Of a stretch of 64,000 nucleotides of DNA, positions 26,320-35,307 are shown one piece after another; the stretch's first letter is position 1; each line of letters opens with the position of its first letter. Source of the stretch: CAMTUH01 sp947084935. Lineage in GTDB: Bacteria; Pseudomonadota; Gammaproteobacteria; Coxiellales; Coxiellaceae. A program made the translations under genes and the position numbers. The notes under the pieces are model-generated. The model was not told the DNA's origin. It saw only the letters and a list, made by a program, of their open reading frames with translations, and searched no databases. The stretch is from positions 1 through 64,000 of the forward strand of contig CAMTUH010000010.1 of NCBI GenBank assembly GCA_947084935.1, written 5' to 3'.

Positions 26320-26723
26320 TGAAATTAACGTATATGCTGGATACCAATATATGTGTTTACATCGCAAAAGAAAAGCCAACGAGTGTCCTCCATCGTTTTG
26401 AGCGCCTGAGGGTTGGAGAGGTAGCCATGTCCACCATTACCTATGGTGAATTACTCTACGGCGCCCATAAAAGTCAATACCGAGAAAAAGCCACTAAACA
26501 ACTGGAAGCATTAACGCATTTTATTCCCCCGTTGCCATTGCCCACGGATGTTGCTGATTATTACGGAAAGATAAGAAATACCCTGGCAAGGAAAGGAACG
26601 CCCATTGGAAATAATGACCTGTGGATTGCTGCACATGCATTATCGTTGGATATTATATTGGTCACAAATAATGAGAAAGAATTTCAACGGATTGCAGAGT
26701 TAAAAATTGAAAATTGGGTTTGA
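26319..26723 (+). CDS. vapC: VapC toxin (PIN-domain ribonuclease)
   Basis: 134 residues from GTG 26319. PIN acidic residues are visible: YMLDTNICVYIAKEKP (Asp), STITYGELLYGA (Glu), GNNDLWIAAHAL (Asp) and LVTNNEKEFQRI. All catalytic positions appear intact. It forms a module with vapB. Confidence 0.93.
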   Translation: MKLTYMLDTNICVYIAKEKPTSVLHRFERLRVGEVAMSTITYGELLYGAHKSQYREKATKQLEALTHFIPPLPLPTDVADYYGKIRNTLARKGTPIGNNDLWIAAHALSLDIILVTNNEKEFQRIAELKIENWV

Positions 26724-26738
26724 ATAAGACGCGTGCTC

Positions 26739-26755
26739 GCCCCGTGAAACGGGGC
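26739..26755. terminator. Stem-loop between vapC and icmX
   Basis: GCCCCGT/ACGGGGC with loop GAA lies between the converging vapC and icmX ends. No long U-run follows on either side. It may serve both genes weakly. Confidence 0.4.
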
Positions 26756-26776
26756 GCCCCATCAGTGCCATGGTTA

Positions 26777-27919
26777 TTATTTTGATTGATTCGCCTTCGG
26801 ATCAATAATCGCATTCACGTCTTGCGCCTTCGTTTGCAACAGCAGTTGGTTAGATTGACTGGATTGCAACAGCATGGCCGACAAAGTCGCTAATATTCTT
26901 TCGTTATCTAAATGGCTGCGTTGCAGTTGACTTTCAATCTCAGCCAAAATGAGCACTTGTTCGCGTTGCACGGCGGTGGGTGAAGCCGTTTTAATCTCCT
27001 TATACCAGTCCGGGCTGTTGACGCGTTGGTTGGCGATGTAATTTTCCACTTCGAGAGGGCTCGCGTATCCGGCTGGTAAATTTGGATTATTTGGCATGCC
27101 CGTTTGCGTGGCGAGATCTTTTACGGGAGTACGTTCGGCATGCAATAAATTTAAATTGCTGAGTGCCACGGATTTTGATGCCAACAAAGAACGCACCGCC
27201 AACTGGTATTGTTGATACACCGGGTTTGTAACGAAATTATATAATGCCTGCGCGCGCTTATCTGGACTCATATCATTAATTTTTGATTTTAATTTCGCGA
27301 AGTCAATGCCACCCAGCAATGATTGGTATTGTTGGGTAACGTATTCAATGTAAGATTGTGACGCTTGTTGCTGATCGGTGCTGTAGGCTGAGGGGGTGAT
27401 CAGAGAGTCGAAATTAAAATAATTGTCGTACGTCGTTGACGGTTTGCTGATGTTATCGAGCGAAGCCAAGGGATCCGTCATACTGTTTAAATAGAGCGTG
27501 TCATTTCCCGGCGTATTCGTAGTTAAATTTGCTAATAATTGCTGACGATTATTAATATCGGCCGCTGTTTGCGGATCCGTTAATTGGCTTGCATTGATGA
27601 CTTGTTCGGGAAATTCCATCAGGCTGGTGTCGAGTTGATTTTGGGTATTGGCTGCTGCAGTGTTCCCCGCGTTCGCCAGCGCACCGCTTTTTTGAGAATT
27701 GGCTTGCATCGCCGTCGCCAGGTTTTGATCGAGTTGATACAGCATCTCGTTGTACCCTTTCGATGCTGCTAGTGAAATCGCTTGAACTTCAACACCCAAT
27801 TGTTTGATGGCGGCGATCACCCCGGCCAGTGGATCGTCAGCGGCAAACGTGGCACTTGAAATCGATAAAAGTCCAGCAATGGTGAGTAAGCAAAATAAAC
27901 GTCTTTTTTTCATCTTCAA
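26777..27919 (-). CDS. icmX: Dot/Icm protein IcmX
   Basis: 380 residues with a Sec signal peptide (about residues 1-26, ending TFAADDP). IcmX is a periplasmic or secreted Dot/Icm component needed for pore function in Legionella. The rest is Gln/Asn-rich (NSQKSGALANAGNTAAANTQNQ) with the conserved block PDKRAQALYNFVTNPVYQQYQLAVRSLLASKS. The position as the last gene of the icmW transcription unit supports the call. A 149-aa secreted protein gene is interposed between icmW and icmX. Confidence 0.85.
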   Translation of the reverse strand: MKMKKRRLFCLLTIAGLLSISSATFAADDPLAGVIAAIKQLGVEVQAISLAASKGYNEMLYQLDQNLATAMQANSQKSGALANAGNTAAANTQNQLDTSLMEFPEQVINASQLTDPQTAADINNRQQLLANLTTNTPGNDTLYLNSMTDPLASLDNISKPSTTYDNYFNFDSLITPSAYSTDQQQASQSYIEYVTQQYQSLLGGIDFAKLKSKINDMSPDKRAQALYNFVTNPVYQQYQLAVRSLLASKSVALSNLNLLHAERTPVKDLATQTGMPNNPNLPAGYASPLEVENYIANQRVNSPDWYKEIKTASPTAVQREQVLILAEIESQLQRSHLDNERILATLSAMLLQSSQSNQLLLQTKAQDVNAIIDPKANQSK

Positions 27920-27929
27920 ACCCTTCTTT

Positions 27930-28379
27930 TTAGAACCAGTGTATGGATGAACCGGTGGTGTTGTTGGTTTTTGTTTGATTATCCGTTTCGCTAACTGTGT
28001 TTTGCGTGGCGGTGGATTTTATATTTGTATCCGATTTTGGGAGGCTGACAATGGGAGCGGGTACATTGCCCGGCGTTGGATTTTCGCTGAAATTGGCGTA
28101 GTAATTGCTTTCAAAGGCGCGTGTGGCTAATAGCGAGGCGCAATTATCCGCACTGCTGAGTACGGAGCACGAGTTTGCAATTTGGCATGCGCTGAGGGCC
28201 TGTGCGATAGTGTTTGCAGTCGAACGGTTTGAAGCAACCAACGCCAGAAATGCGGAATCAGAATAATTATTTAAATACGCGTTGCAGGCAGCAGAAGGAT
28301 CATCGGCAAAGCTGCTCGTTGAAGCGATCAGTAGTGCAAGCGCGCTCGTCGTCAGTAAACGGTGATGATTTCGTTTCAT
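27930..28379 (-). CDS. Small secreted protein encoded between icmW and icmX
   Basis: 149 residues with a clear signal peptide (MKRNHHRLLTTSALALLIAS, cleavage near SFADD). The mature part has Cys in CNAYL, ACQIANSCS and DNCAS, so disulfides are likely, then a Thr/Asn-rich low-complexity tail. I recognise no family. It overlaps the icmW stop by four bases (ATGA) and ends 10 bases before icmX, so it is co-transcribed with both. In Legionella icmW and icmX are adjacent, so this looks like a lineage-specific envelope addition to the system. Confidence 0.7.
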   Translation of the reverse strand: MKRNHHRLLTTSALALLIASTSSFADDPSAACNAYLNNYSDSAFLALVASNRSTANTIAQALSACQIANSCSVLSSADNCASLLATRAFESNYYANFSENPTPGNVPAPIVSLPKSDTNIKSTATQNTVSETDNQTKTNNTTGSSIHWF

Positions 28380-28825
28380 ATTCCGCCATCCTCAAGAGTT
28401 TTTAATACCAGTTTGAATCGATCGGGAGCAAAGACGCGGCTCAATAATCTCAGCCGTTCAAAAACGATATTACGCCGCAAAAAAATTCCTGCGGTATCCG
28501 TGTCGGATTTTGTGATTTCTTCGGCGTGCATCAGTGTTTTCGCTGCGGCGCCGGGATACGCGGTATCCAAACACATTAAAAGACGTAGTCCACGTCCGGT
28601 TTTAAGGCTGGAGACGAGTTTGATCATGGCGTCTTGTTGTTGCAAATCGATGTTGCCGATGTCGTCGAGGGTTTCACCGAGTTTTTTTAATGCGGCTTCC
28701 AGTTCGGAGTTGTTGTCGGCAGTCCAATCTTCGACGCCTTCCATAAAGGAAATAACGCGATAGATGACGGGATCTTTGTAGTCACGCCAAAATTGATGGA
28801 CGGCTTTGTGGCTGAGATCTGGCAT
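28376..28825 (-). CDS. icmW: Dot/Icm adaptor chaperone IcmW
   Basis: 149 residues, matching the length of Legionella IcmW (151). The C-terminal block FLRRNIVFERLRLLSRVF is nearly invariant, with GRGLRLLMCLDTAYPG earlier. IcmW forms a heterodimer with IcmS and docks on DotL to deliver a subset of effectors. It lies downstream of a PmrA-type box; AAAGG is six bases upstream of ATG 28825. Confidence 0.95.
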   Translation of the reverse strand: MPDLSHKAVHQFWRDYKDPVIYRVISFMEGVEDWTADNNSELEAALKKLGETLDDIGNIDLQQQDAMIKLVSSLKTGRGLRLLMCLDTAYPGAAAKTLMHAEEITKSDTDTAGIFLRRNIVFERLRLLSRVFAPDRFKLVLKTLEDGGI

Positions 28826-28851
28826 TTCTGACCTTTTTAAATGGTTAGATC

Positions 28852-28884
28852 AGGATACACCCAGAACCTTAAGAAAATATTAAG
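28852..28884 (-). promoter_or_regulatory. icmW: PmrA-type promoter of icmW (minus strand)
   Basis: Reading the minus strand, CTTAATATTTTCTTAA (28884 to 28869) fits the PmrA direct-repeat pattern CTTAA-N2-TT-N2-CTTAA. Exactly 11 bases later is -10 TATCCT (28857 to 28852). The predicted leader is about 20 bases. Confidence 0.8.
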
Positions 28885-28968
28885 TAAATGTTAAAATTTC
28901 ACGAATTCGTGCGGCTTTTAATTTCAAATTAATTTTACTCACAAAAAAATCCTTTCTTTTAATTGATC

Positions 28969-29001
28969 CTTAATAATACCTTAAGGAGTGGGTGCTAGCA
29001 T
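28969..29001 (+). promoter_or_regulatory. icmV: PmrA-type promoter of icmV-dotA
   Basis: CTTAATAATACCTTAA (28969-28984) has both CTTAA half-sites; the centre is AT instead of TT. Exactly 11 bases later is TAGCAT (28996-29001). The predicted leader is about 15 bases. Confidence 0.75.
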
Positions 29002-29022
29002 GATCAAACGAGAGGAGACCCC

Positions 29023-29487
29023 ATGGGCTTTAAAAATGTCATGAAGAAGGGCTTGTTTTCGGGGCTGAATCCCATGCGGTGGATCGGTTTCGAGCAAATC
29101 GCCGGCAATGCCAAAACGATTAAAAATCTCGCCGACGGCATTGTCAAAGCTTCCGGTAAAGAAGAATCCCCCACGCATCCCCATTCGTTTGAAGAAGCCA
29201 TGCAACGTTATGGGTTAAGCGAAGACGATATCAAACAGCGTATGCGCACGGCCGTGCAAATCAGCGTCATCTGCCTGCTGCTCAGCATTCCAATGATGGG
29301 TTACGCGATTTATCTCTTTGTGAAAAACTTTCCCTTGTCCGCGTTTGTTTGCATTATGTTGACGCTGTTGTTGTGGGCCTACGCGTTTCGCGAACATTTT
29401 AATTATTTCCAAATGAAGCAGCGCCGTTTGGGGTGCACGTTTAAAGAATGGTTTGTTTACACCGTTAAGGGTAAGGGGTCACGATGA
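29023..29487 (+). CDS. icmV: Dot/Icm inner-membrane protein IcmV
   Basis: 154 residues with two hydrophobic segments (about 86-108 and 112-132) and a short cytoplasmic start (GFKNVMKKGLFSGLNPMRW). This fits IcmV, which works with DotA in the inner membrane. GAGGAG precedes ATG 29023. Its stop overlaps the dotA start by four bases, as in Legionella. Confidence 0.88.
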   Translation: MGFKNVMKKGLFSGLNPMRWIGFEQIAGNAKTIKNLADGIVKASGKEESPTHPHSFEEAMQRYGLSEDDIKQRMRTAVQISVICLLLSIPMMGYAIYLFVKNFPLSAFVCIMLTLLLWAYAFREHFNYFQMKQRRLGCTFKEWFVYTVKGKGSR

Positions 29488-31868
29488 AAAAAATAGCCGC
29501 GGCATTTTCGACACTGTTTTTATGGATTATTTCAAACGCAGCCTGGGCGACGGATTTCACCGATAACACCGCGATGAATAATCATCACGATTTATCGATG
29601 GCTTATCTCGGTCAGGTGTTTGGTAGCGTCGGCAATGTGTTGCAGGGCACCAGCGGCCAGATGCTCGGGCATATATTTTATAAATTTAATGAAGGCATCA
29701 TCATCGTTGCGGGTTTGTGGTTGGCCTACACCGTTTTCACGATTGTTTTGCGTGCGGCGCAAGAAGGCTCGTTTATGGGAGCCAATAAAAGTGTGGCCTT
29801 GACGTTTTTAAGAATTGCTCTGGGTTTTAGTTTATTAATTCCCAGTGCATCGACCGGTTATTCGCTGTTGCAAGATATTGTGATGAAAGTCGTGGTGCAA
29901 GGTGTTGGGCTTGCGGATCAAACGTGGGAATACGGTTTAAAATACCTCGATAATGGTGGCAGCGTGTGGCGTCGTCCCGAAGAACAAGGCGGCGGTAGCG
30001 ATATTATCAATCAAACAACGGCGCAGAATATTTTGGGGGAAAGCAATAAGGTGGGTCCCGGTCAGCAAATTTTTGCTGATGAAGTGTGCATGTATTCCAG
30101 CAACGATAATCAACCTTCGGCGCGTACTTCCGGTGGTAATATCGGACCTGCCGTGCAAGGAACTCCAGGAGTTCAATACGATATCGTGACGAACGATGCC
30201 AATCATTTATTTCAATTTCCGGGCGTGGGTAATGTCGAACCGTTGGGGCCCGGTGCGAATAATTGCGGACAAGTCTCCTGGGACATTCAGAATGCGTGTA
30301 CGGGGAGTGGTTCCAATGATACGAAATGTGCGATGGCCAAACAAGCGTTGAGTGAATTAGTGACGAGTTTACAGCCTGCTGCGAAAAAATATTACTGTTC
30401 ACAGCACGCCAATGCCGCTTCGTGTACGGGCACGGGTACGGAAAATACAGCGAGCGATAACGAAGAAACATTTTTTAATGGGCTAGTTAATTACGTGAAT
30501 TTGATCGTGCCGTTGGTACAAAGCAACGTGGGTGGTGCCGAATCCACAAAACAATTTATCAACGAGGCAGAAAACGAAGGCTGGTTGAGCGCGGGTCGCT
30601 ATTACTGGGATATGGCGCAAATTCAATCGCAATACGATTCGATTTCAGACATCACCAATTATTCGCCGGCCAATGCAGTAGCGCCCACTTTGTCGGGTCA
30701 ACCGTTGTCGGATGCCAATAGTGCGCTTTCAGAAGCACAAAGGTACATGCCAACGGTGTTCAGTACCATTCAAAAGTGGAGTCAATCGGAAAACGCCGGT
30801 GATACCGGAGGCGGATTTCAACCACAAGGGGGTGGAGCTGGCTTTGGATTCATGAGCAGCATTTTAGGTGTTGTGGTGGGCGATATTACTGCCCTCATCA
30901 TAACATTCACTACGGGAAATGGGGGATTGATGGGCCCGGACCCGATCATGTTCTTACACCACGTAGGAATGGCGTGCATTGGCTTGGCTGGGGATATTTG
31001 GCTTGGGTCATTAGGGTTGCTTGCGGGTGTTTTTTTGGCGGCGGGTATTTGTAATGCGGAATATAATGCGGGGCCGGCTATGCAATCCGTGGTAGAGTGG
31101 GTCAAGCCGTTATTAATGGTACTCGCGACGGCATTCTGGGGCGTGGGATTTGTGTTGGGTTTCTACGTGCCGATGTATCCTTATATTATTTACACGTTTG
31201 GTATTATTGGTTGGATTATCGCAGTGATTGAAGCGATGGTTGCGGCGCCGTTGGTGTGTTTCGGACTCACCCATCCCGAAGGACACGATTTTCTTGGTGA
31301 GGCTAAGCAAGCATTGATGTTATTGCTGGGTGTGTTTTTACGTCCGGTGCTAATGGTCATCGGGTTGATTGCAGCGATGATTCTGTCTTACGTTTCATTA
31401 CGGATTGTCGTGTATACGTTTTCGGGGTTCGCGAGTGATCTGTTTTATCAAGCATCATTGGGGATGGCGCCTGCTTCCGGTCCAGCGGATGGAAGTATTT
31501 TAGGAGCCGCTGGTACGTTGATGGGGCATTCCATGGTGGGTTCCGGAAGTATCACTGGATTTGTTCTTTGCATTTTCGTTTTTCCATTGACGTTAATTGT
31601 TTTTACCGCGCTGGTTTATACGGTGACGACGCAGTGTTTCAGCCTGATTTTTGCGTTACCCGATAATATCCTTCGTTGGATCGGTGGGCCGATGCATCAA
31701 AGCTCGGCTGCACAAATGGCGCAACAAATTCAAGGTACTTTGGGCGGCGCAACCAGCAGCGTGGGCAAAGGTATTCAAGAAAGCAGCGCGGCTCAGGACA
31801 AACGCGACGAACTCGCCAAGCAATCTCAACTGGTGCGGAGTCGTGGAGGCCGTGGGCGCACAAATTAA
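29484..31868 (+). CDS. dotA: Dot/Icm inner-membrane protein DotA
   Basis: 794 residues: a signal peptide (to about residue 23), a first membrane segment near 65-90 and 110-130, a long polar periplasmic loop (about 140-435), then five or six C-terminal membrane segments. Legionella DotA is about 1048 residues, so the loop is shorter here. It is a polytopic component, found partly in secreted rings in Legionella. Its 3' end overlaps the converging membrane-protein gene by four bases. Confidence 0.92.
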   Translation: MKKIAAAFSTLFLWIISNAAWATDFTDNTAMNNHHDLSMAYLGQVFGSVGNVLQGTSGQMLGHIFYKFNEGIIIVAGLWLAYTVFTIVLRAAQEGSFMGANKSVALTFLRIALGFSLLIPSASTGYSLLQDIVMKVVVQGVGLADQTWEYGLKYLDNGGSVWRRPEEQGGGSDIINQTTAQNILGESNKVGPGQQIFADEVCMYSSNDNQPSARTSGGNIGPAVQGTPGVQYDIVTNDANHLFQFPGVGNVEPLGPGANNCGQVSWDIQNACTGSGSNDTKCAMAKQALSELVTSLQPAAKKYYCSQHANAASCTGTGTENTASDNEETFFNGLVNYVNLIVPLVQSNVGGAESTKQFINEAENEGWLSAGRYYWDMAQIQSQYDSISDITNYSPANAVAPTLSGQPLSDANSALSEAQRYMPTVFSTIQKWSQSENAGDTGGGFQPQGGGAGFGFMSSILGVVVGDITALIITFTTGNGGLMGPDPIMFLHHVGMACIGLAGDIWLGSLGLLAGVFLAAGICNAEYNAGPAMQSVVEWVKPLLMVLATAFWGVGFVLGFYVPMYPYIIYTFGIIGWIIAVIEAMVAAPLVCFGLTHPEGHDFLGEAKQALMLLLGVFLRPVLMVIGLIAAMILSYVSLRIVVYTFSGFASDLFYQASLGMAPASGPADGSILGAAGTLMGHSMVGSGSITGFVLCIFVFPLTLIVFTALVYTVTTQCFSLIFALPDNILRWIGGPMHQSSAAQMAQQIQGTLGGATSSVGKGIQESSAAQDKRDELAKQSQLVRSRGGRGRTN

Positions 31869-33196
31869 TTCGTAACCAACAACGCCAACGGCAAGGCAAG
31901 GAATAGGATACTTAAAAATATCAAGGCGGGGAAAAAGAAAACGTTGAGCAACGCCACGCCACCGACCAAATAGATCACCAACATCAACGCGGAAAATTGG
32001 CTGATTTTAACGATAAATCGATCGAAAGGACGATATTTAAGGGCACCCCCTTTCGGAATCATCATTTGCGTCAACCACGCGAATGTGTGTCGAGGAGCGA
32101 TAATCGTTAATAAGCCGAACAATCCTAACACGGAAACGATCATCGCGATCCAATGCGGTATTTCGTGGATTGTGTGCGACGACACCCAGAAACACAATAA
32201 ATAAAAAACCAAGGGCAGTGCACAGGTAGCCAGAATAATGGCGCGTAGGGAGTAACCTCGCGATAAACGCGCAATGAATAGACCCGCTACCGGCATCCAA
32301 CTCAGCCACCACAAAATAGCAAATAATTGCCAATTCAACAGCGCTCCCGGTTTCAACAGCGCGAAAAGAAAATGGGGCGTGTTAAACTTCATAGAAAAAC
32401 CGGTCCCAAAAAACAGCGCCAAAACAATCACGATAAATGCTAAAAACACGAACAATCCAAACAGAGCGGTAATCGGTGACAAATCGTATCGGGTTATTAA
32501 GTGGTGACTTTGCCGTTTTATGAATTTAGAACTCATGAAAAAAAGCACCAAGCATGAGAAAATCAAACCAGCAAAATGGGTTTCTTTTAGCGCATTCATA
32601 TTCGTCGGCGCCAGCGTGGATGCAATCAACAGCGTGATCAGAGCAATCGTCGAGCTCAGCGCAAACATCATGGCGGCGCGCGTCGTCGTGTTCACGATTA
32701 ACGAAAACGGTTTATCCGGTACGGCATTCGGAAAAAAAGTATTCGCCATCAACGTATTGTGGTCGCGACGAAACCCCAAATACCCGAGGGCACTGGCAAT
32801 CAGCGCCACTCCAACCCACGGAAAAAGCCCCCTCGTTAATAAAGTATGTGCGATCGTGTTGCTGAATAAAGGCGGTTTTACGTCAGTAAAAACAGGGAGC
32901 GTGTTCCCCGAAAGCACGCAAATTCCCCAGAAAACCGCGAATAAACTGAGTTCTAGAATAAAAATTTGTGACAGCCATTGTACGGGATTTAGAACCGTCA
33001 TTCCGTCAGGGATCTTCAATTTTTTATTACCCAATGGTGAGAAAATCACAACGGCTGCTCCGATGACCCACAGCCAATACCCGTGATAGCTCCAAACGAC
33101 TTGTGTCATGAAATTTAAAAGCAGAACCAGGCTGATGATTATCGAAACGATAACCATAAAAAATAATAATCTAAGTTGTGGCTTTAATAATTTCAT
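31865..33196 (-). CDS. Multi-pass membrane protein between dotA and dotB
   Basis: 443 residues with about 12 hydrophobic segments and almost no polar domain. I do not recognise the family; there is no ABC, MFS or glycosyltransferase signature. It lies between dotA (converging) and the dotDCB operon (same strand), separated from dotB by a palindromic element. The position inside the Dot/Icm locus suggests a possible accessory role, but it could be an unrelated insertion. Start at ATG 33196. Confidence 0.6.
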   Translation of the reverse strand: MKLLKPQLRLLFFMVIVSIIISLVLLLNFMTQVVWSYHGYWLWVIGAAVVIFSPLGNKKLKIPDGMTVLNPVQWLSQIFILELSLFAVFWGICVLSGNTLPVFTDVKPPLFSNTIAHTLLTRGLFPWVGVALIASALGYLGFRRDHNTLMANTFFPNAVPDKPFSLIVNTTTRAAMMFALSSTIALITLLIASTLAPTNMNALKETHFAGLIFSCLVLFFMSSKFIKRQSHHLITRYDLSPITALFGLFVFLAFIVIVLALFFGTGFSMKFNTPHFLFALLKPGALLNWQLFAILWWLSWMPVAGLFIARLSRGYSLRAIILATCALPLVFYLLCFWVSSHTIHEIPHWIAMIVSVLGLFGLLTIIAPRHTFAWLTQMMIPKGGALKYRPFDRFIVKISQFSALMLVIYLVGGVALLNVFFFPALIFLSILFLALPLALLVTN

Positions 33197-33203
33197 ATTT
33201 TAC

Positions 33204-33354
33204 CCATGACAATTGCACTCAAGTGTAGCGACGTCCCGCGGCCCCGGATCGAGTCCGGGGCAAGCTTTTTTGTCCGCGGGATCCAGCGAGTTTCTGGATG
33301 CCGCGAACAAGTCGCGGCACGTCGAAAAGATATAGTTAAGTGCGATTGCCATGG
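33204..33354. mobile_element. MITE-like palindromic element between dotB and the membrane-protein gene
   Basis: Termini CCATGACAATTGCACTCAA and TTAAGTGCGATTGCCATGG (33336-33354) match as inverted repeats at 16 of 19 positions. Inside are hairpins CCCCGGA/TCCGGGG, TCCAG/CTGGA and GCCGCG/CGCGGC, and a larger CCGCGG pair. The element is 151 bp without a gene. It ends four bases before the dotB stop codon. Confidence 0.65.
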
Positions 33355-33358
33355 TATT

Positions 33359-34528
33359 TTACCGAGCATTCATCGATTGATATTTCGCCTGTGCGGATAA
33401 AATTTTATACGTGCGTTCTGAAATCAACCCGGCTTGGTATTTGTGTTCAACATCAACGTGCATGAGTTGCCCGTGTTCCTCGACGAGGCGACGCGTGACG
33501 GCCGTGACTTTGTCGGGGTCGGCTTCGAGCAACTGATCGCGGATTTTTTCGTTGAACACCAAAAATTCTCTTAATGCCACGCGTCTGCCGTCGACCGATG
33601 GAACCAAACGCTGCCAGATCACCAAGCGCATCGTTTCAATAATGTCGATGGTGCGGCCGATGCGTTCTTCTTTCGGAAAACTGCCAACCAGTCGTCGAAT
33701 CGTTTCTGCAACGCCGTTGCTGTGTAACGTAGTATAAACCGGATGGCCGGTTAATGCAGCTTCTAACACGGCAGAAATAGTCTCGTTGTCGCGCGCTTCA
33801 CCGACTAAAATTAAATGCGGTTTGCGGCGAAGCGCGTTTCGAACGCCTGCAGCAAACGAGGGTAAATGCCGCGGAATTTCCGATTGAGAAATCGTGGCGG
33901 TCGGTGTTTCGAGCGAATCGTACACGTATTCGATGGGCGCTTCGTAAGTGAGTATTTTGCGGTTGCTGTTCGGATCTTCTGCAAGCTCTTTTACCATCGC
34001 CGCGAGTAAAGTGCTTTTCCCTGAACCCGTGGCGCCCGTGACGTAAATCACGCCTTCTTGCGGTGCAATTGCATCGACAATCGCTTTTGGCAATTCTAAT
34101 TTTGATAAAGAAGGCGGTTCTGCGGGAATGGTTCGAATGGTAATTTGAATACCTTCCTGACCGTCCACGTGACAGCCGGTACCATTTACCCGGTGTCGAA
34201 ACCGTTCATTGCGATTGGGGCGTACTTCGTAGTGCGTGTCTAAATCTACGCCGCGCATAATTTGCGTGGTGCCATTCGGTCCGTAAATCGCGTTGAGTAA
34301 GTCGCCGACTTCGGCATTAGATAATTCGCGTCGCGTGATTTTTTGAATGCGCCCGTACACTTCGGCGATAATGGGCGATCCCGTTTGAATCGTGATATCC
34401 GATGCCCCTAATTGGTGGCAATACACGAGCAAATGATCGATGTGCTTCGCTTCAAAGCGCGCAGGTTCCTTCGGATAAAAATCGTCGCTCAATGACTCAA
34501 CGCTCCATTCGTCAGCACCGGCTTCCAT
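33359..34528 (-). CDS. dotB: Dot/Icm VirB11-like ATPase DotB
   Basis: 389-residue hexameric secretion ATPase that docks on DotO to drive export. Walker A GATGSGKSTLLAAMV (about residues 165-179), the Asp box LTYEAPIEYVYDS, Walker B-like HLILVGEARDNET and the His box TGHPVYTTLHSNG are intact. Its start overlaps the dotC end by 40 bases. The operon order dotD-dotC-dotB matches Legionella. Confidence 0.96.
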   Translation of the reverse strand: MEAGADEWSVESLSDDFYPKEPARFEAKHIDHLLVYCHQLGASDITIQTGSPIIAEVYGRIQKITRRELSNAEVGDLLNAIYGPNGTTQIMRGVDLDTHYEVRPNRNERFRHRVNGTGCHVDGQEGIQITIRTIPAEPPSLSKLELPKAIVDAIAPQEGVIYVTGATGSGKSTLLAAMVKELAEDPNSNRKILTYEAPIEYVYDSLETPTATISQSEIPRHLPSFAAGVRNALRRKPHLILVGEARDNETISAVLEAALTGHPVYTTLHSNGVAETIRRLVGSFPKEERIGRTIDIIETMRLVIWQRLVPSVDGRRVALREFLVFNEKIRDQLLEADPDKVTAVTRRLVEEHGQLMHVDVEHKYQAGLISERTYKILSAQAKYQSMNAR

Positions 34529-35298
34529 TGATTACTGTTGGGTTGCAGAGCCGAAGCTGCGGTAATACGCATGATTTCATCGTTAATGCGAATTTGATCC
34601 GCATTTCCGGTAACGCCGAGATCGGCCTTCGAAACGATCGGCGAAGTAATAATGCCTTCTGACAGTAATTTGCGGTATAAAATCATACCCAAATAATCGC
34701 GTTTTAATCGATTTAAATCCGCCTCAAAGATGTCGTTGGCTTGTTGAAGGCCGTCTTTCCAGCCACTTTGCAAATAGAAATTCCAGACTTGCGCTTCATC
34801 TTGATTTACTGGAAGCAGCGTATTATCGGGAACGTCGGGTTTTTTGAAATTCAGCCACAAATAATTACGCCACGTGGGAGGCGCGGTGACAAAACGAGCC
34901 GGGGCAACGATTTTGTAAGTTTTATCCGCCATGCGAATGGTGTTACCGTCGTCTAAATTCAAATTACCGTTGGACTCAACGATGACGGGTGGCACGACAT
35001 TGTGTTTTAACAATAATTGATTGAAATCGAAAACTTGATCCATATACGTGGCTTGTTGTTTCAGGGCGCTGTTGATGTGTTCGGCGCGCCACGCTAAAGC
35101 GCCGCGAGCGCCGAGTGTGGTTGCCGTTTCACGCAGTGCTTGCATGCGAATGGGATTAATTAGACCGTTTCCCGTGGGCAATTGATTGATGTTGACGTAA
35201 CCCAGTTCGGCCATTGGCGCCGATCCCGCGGAAGAATTCGCGGCGCAACCCGTTGCTAAGCAAGCCGCGATCAGAATAATGCAAATGGTTTTTCCCAC
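34489..35298 (-). CDS. dotC: Dot/Icm outer-membrane lipoprotein DotC
   Basis: 269 residues with a lipoprotein signal ending in ATGC (cysteine about residue 18). DotC, DotD and DotH form the outer-membrane cap of the core complex, and DotC/DotD carry DotH to the outer membrane. Conserved segments include LAWRAEHINSAL, VVPPVIVESNG and YRKLLSEGIITSPIVS. It lies nine bases after dotD and overlaps dotB. Confidence 0.94.
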   Translation of the reverse strand: MGKTICIILIAACLATGCAANSSAGSAPMAELGYVNINQLPTGNGLINPIRMQALRETATTLGARGALAWRAEHINSALKQQATYMDQVFDFNQLLLKHNVVPPVIVESNGNLNLDDGNTIRMADKTYKIVAPARFVTAPPTWRNYLWLNFKKPDVPDNTLLPVNQDEAQVWNFYLQSGWKDGLQQANDIFEADLNRLKRDYLGMILYRKLLSEGIITSPIVSKADLGVTGNADQIRINDEIMRITAASALQPNSNQWKPVLTNGALSH

Positions 35299-35307
35299 GC
35301 TGACCTC

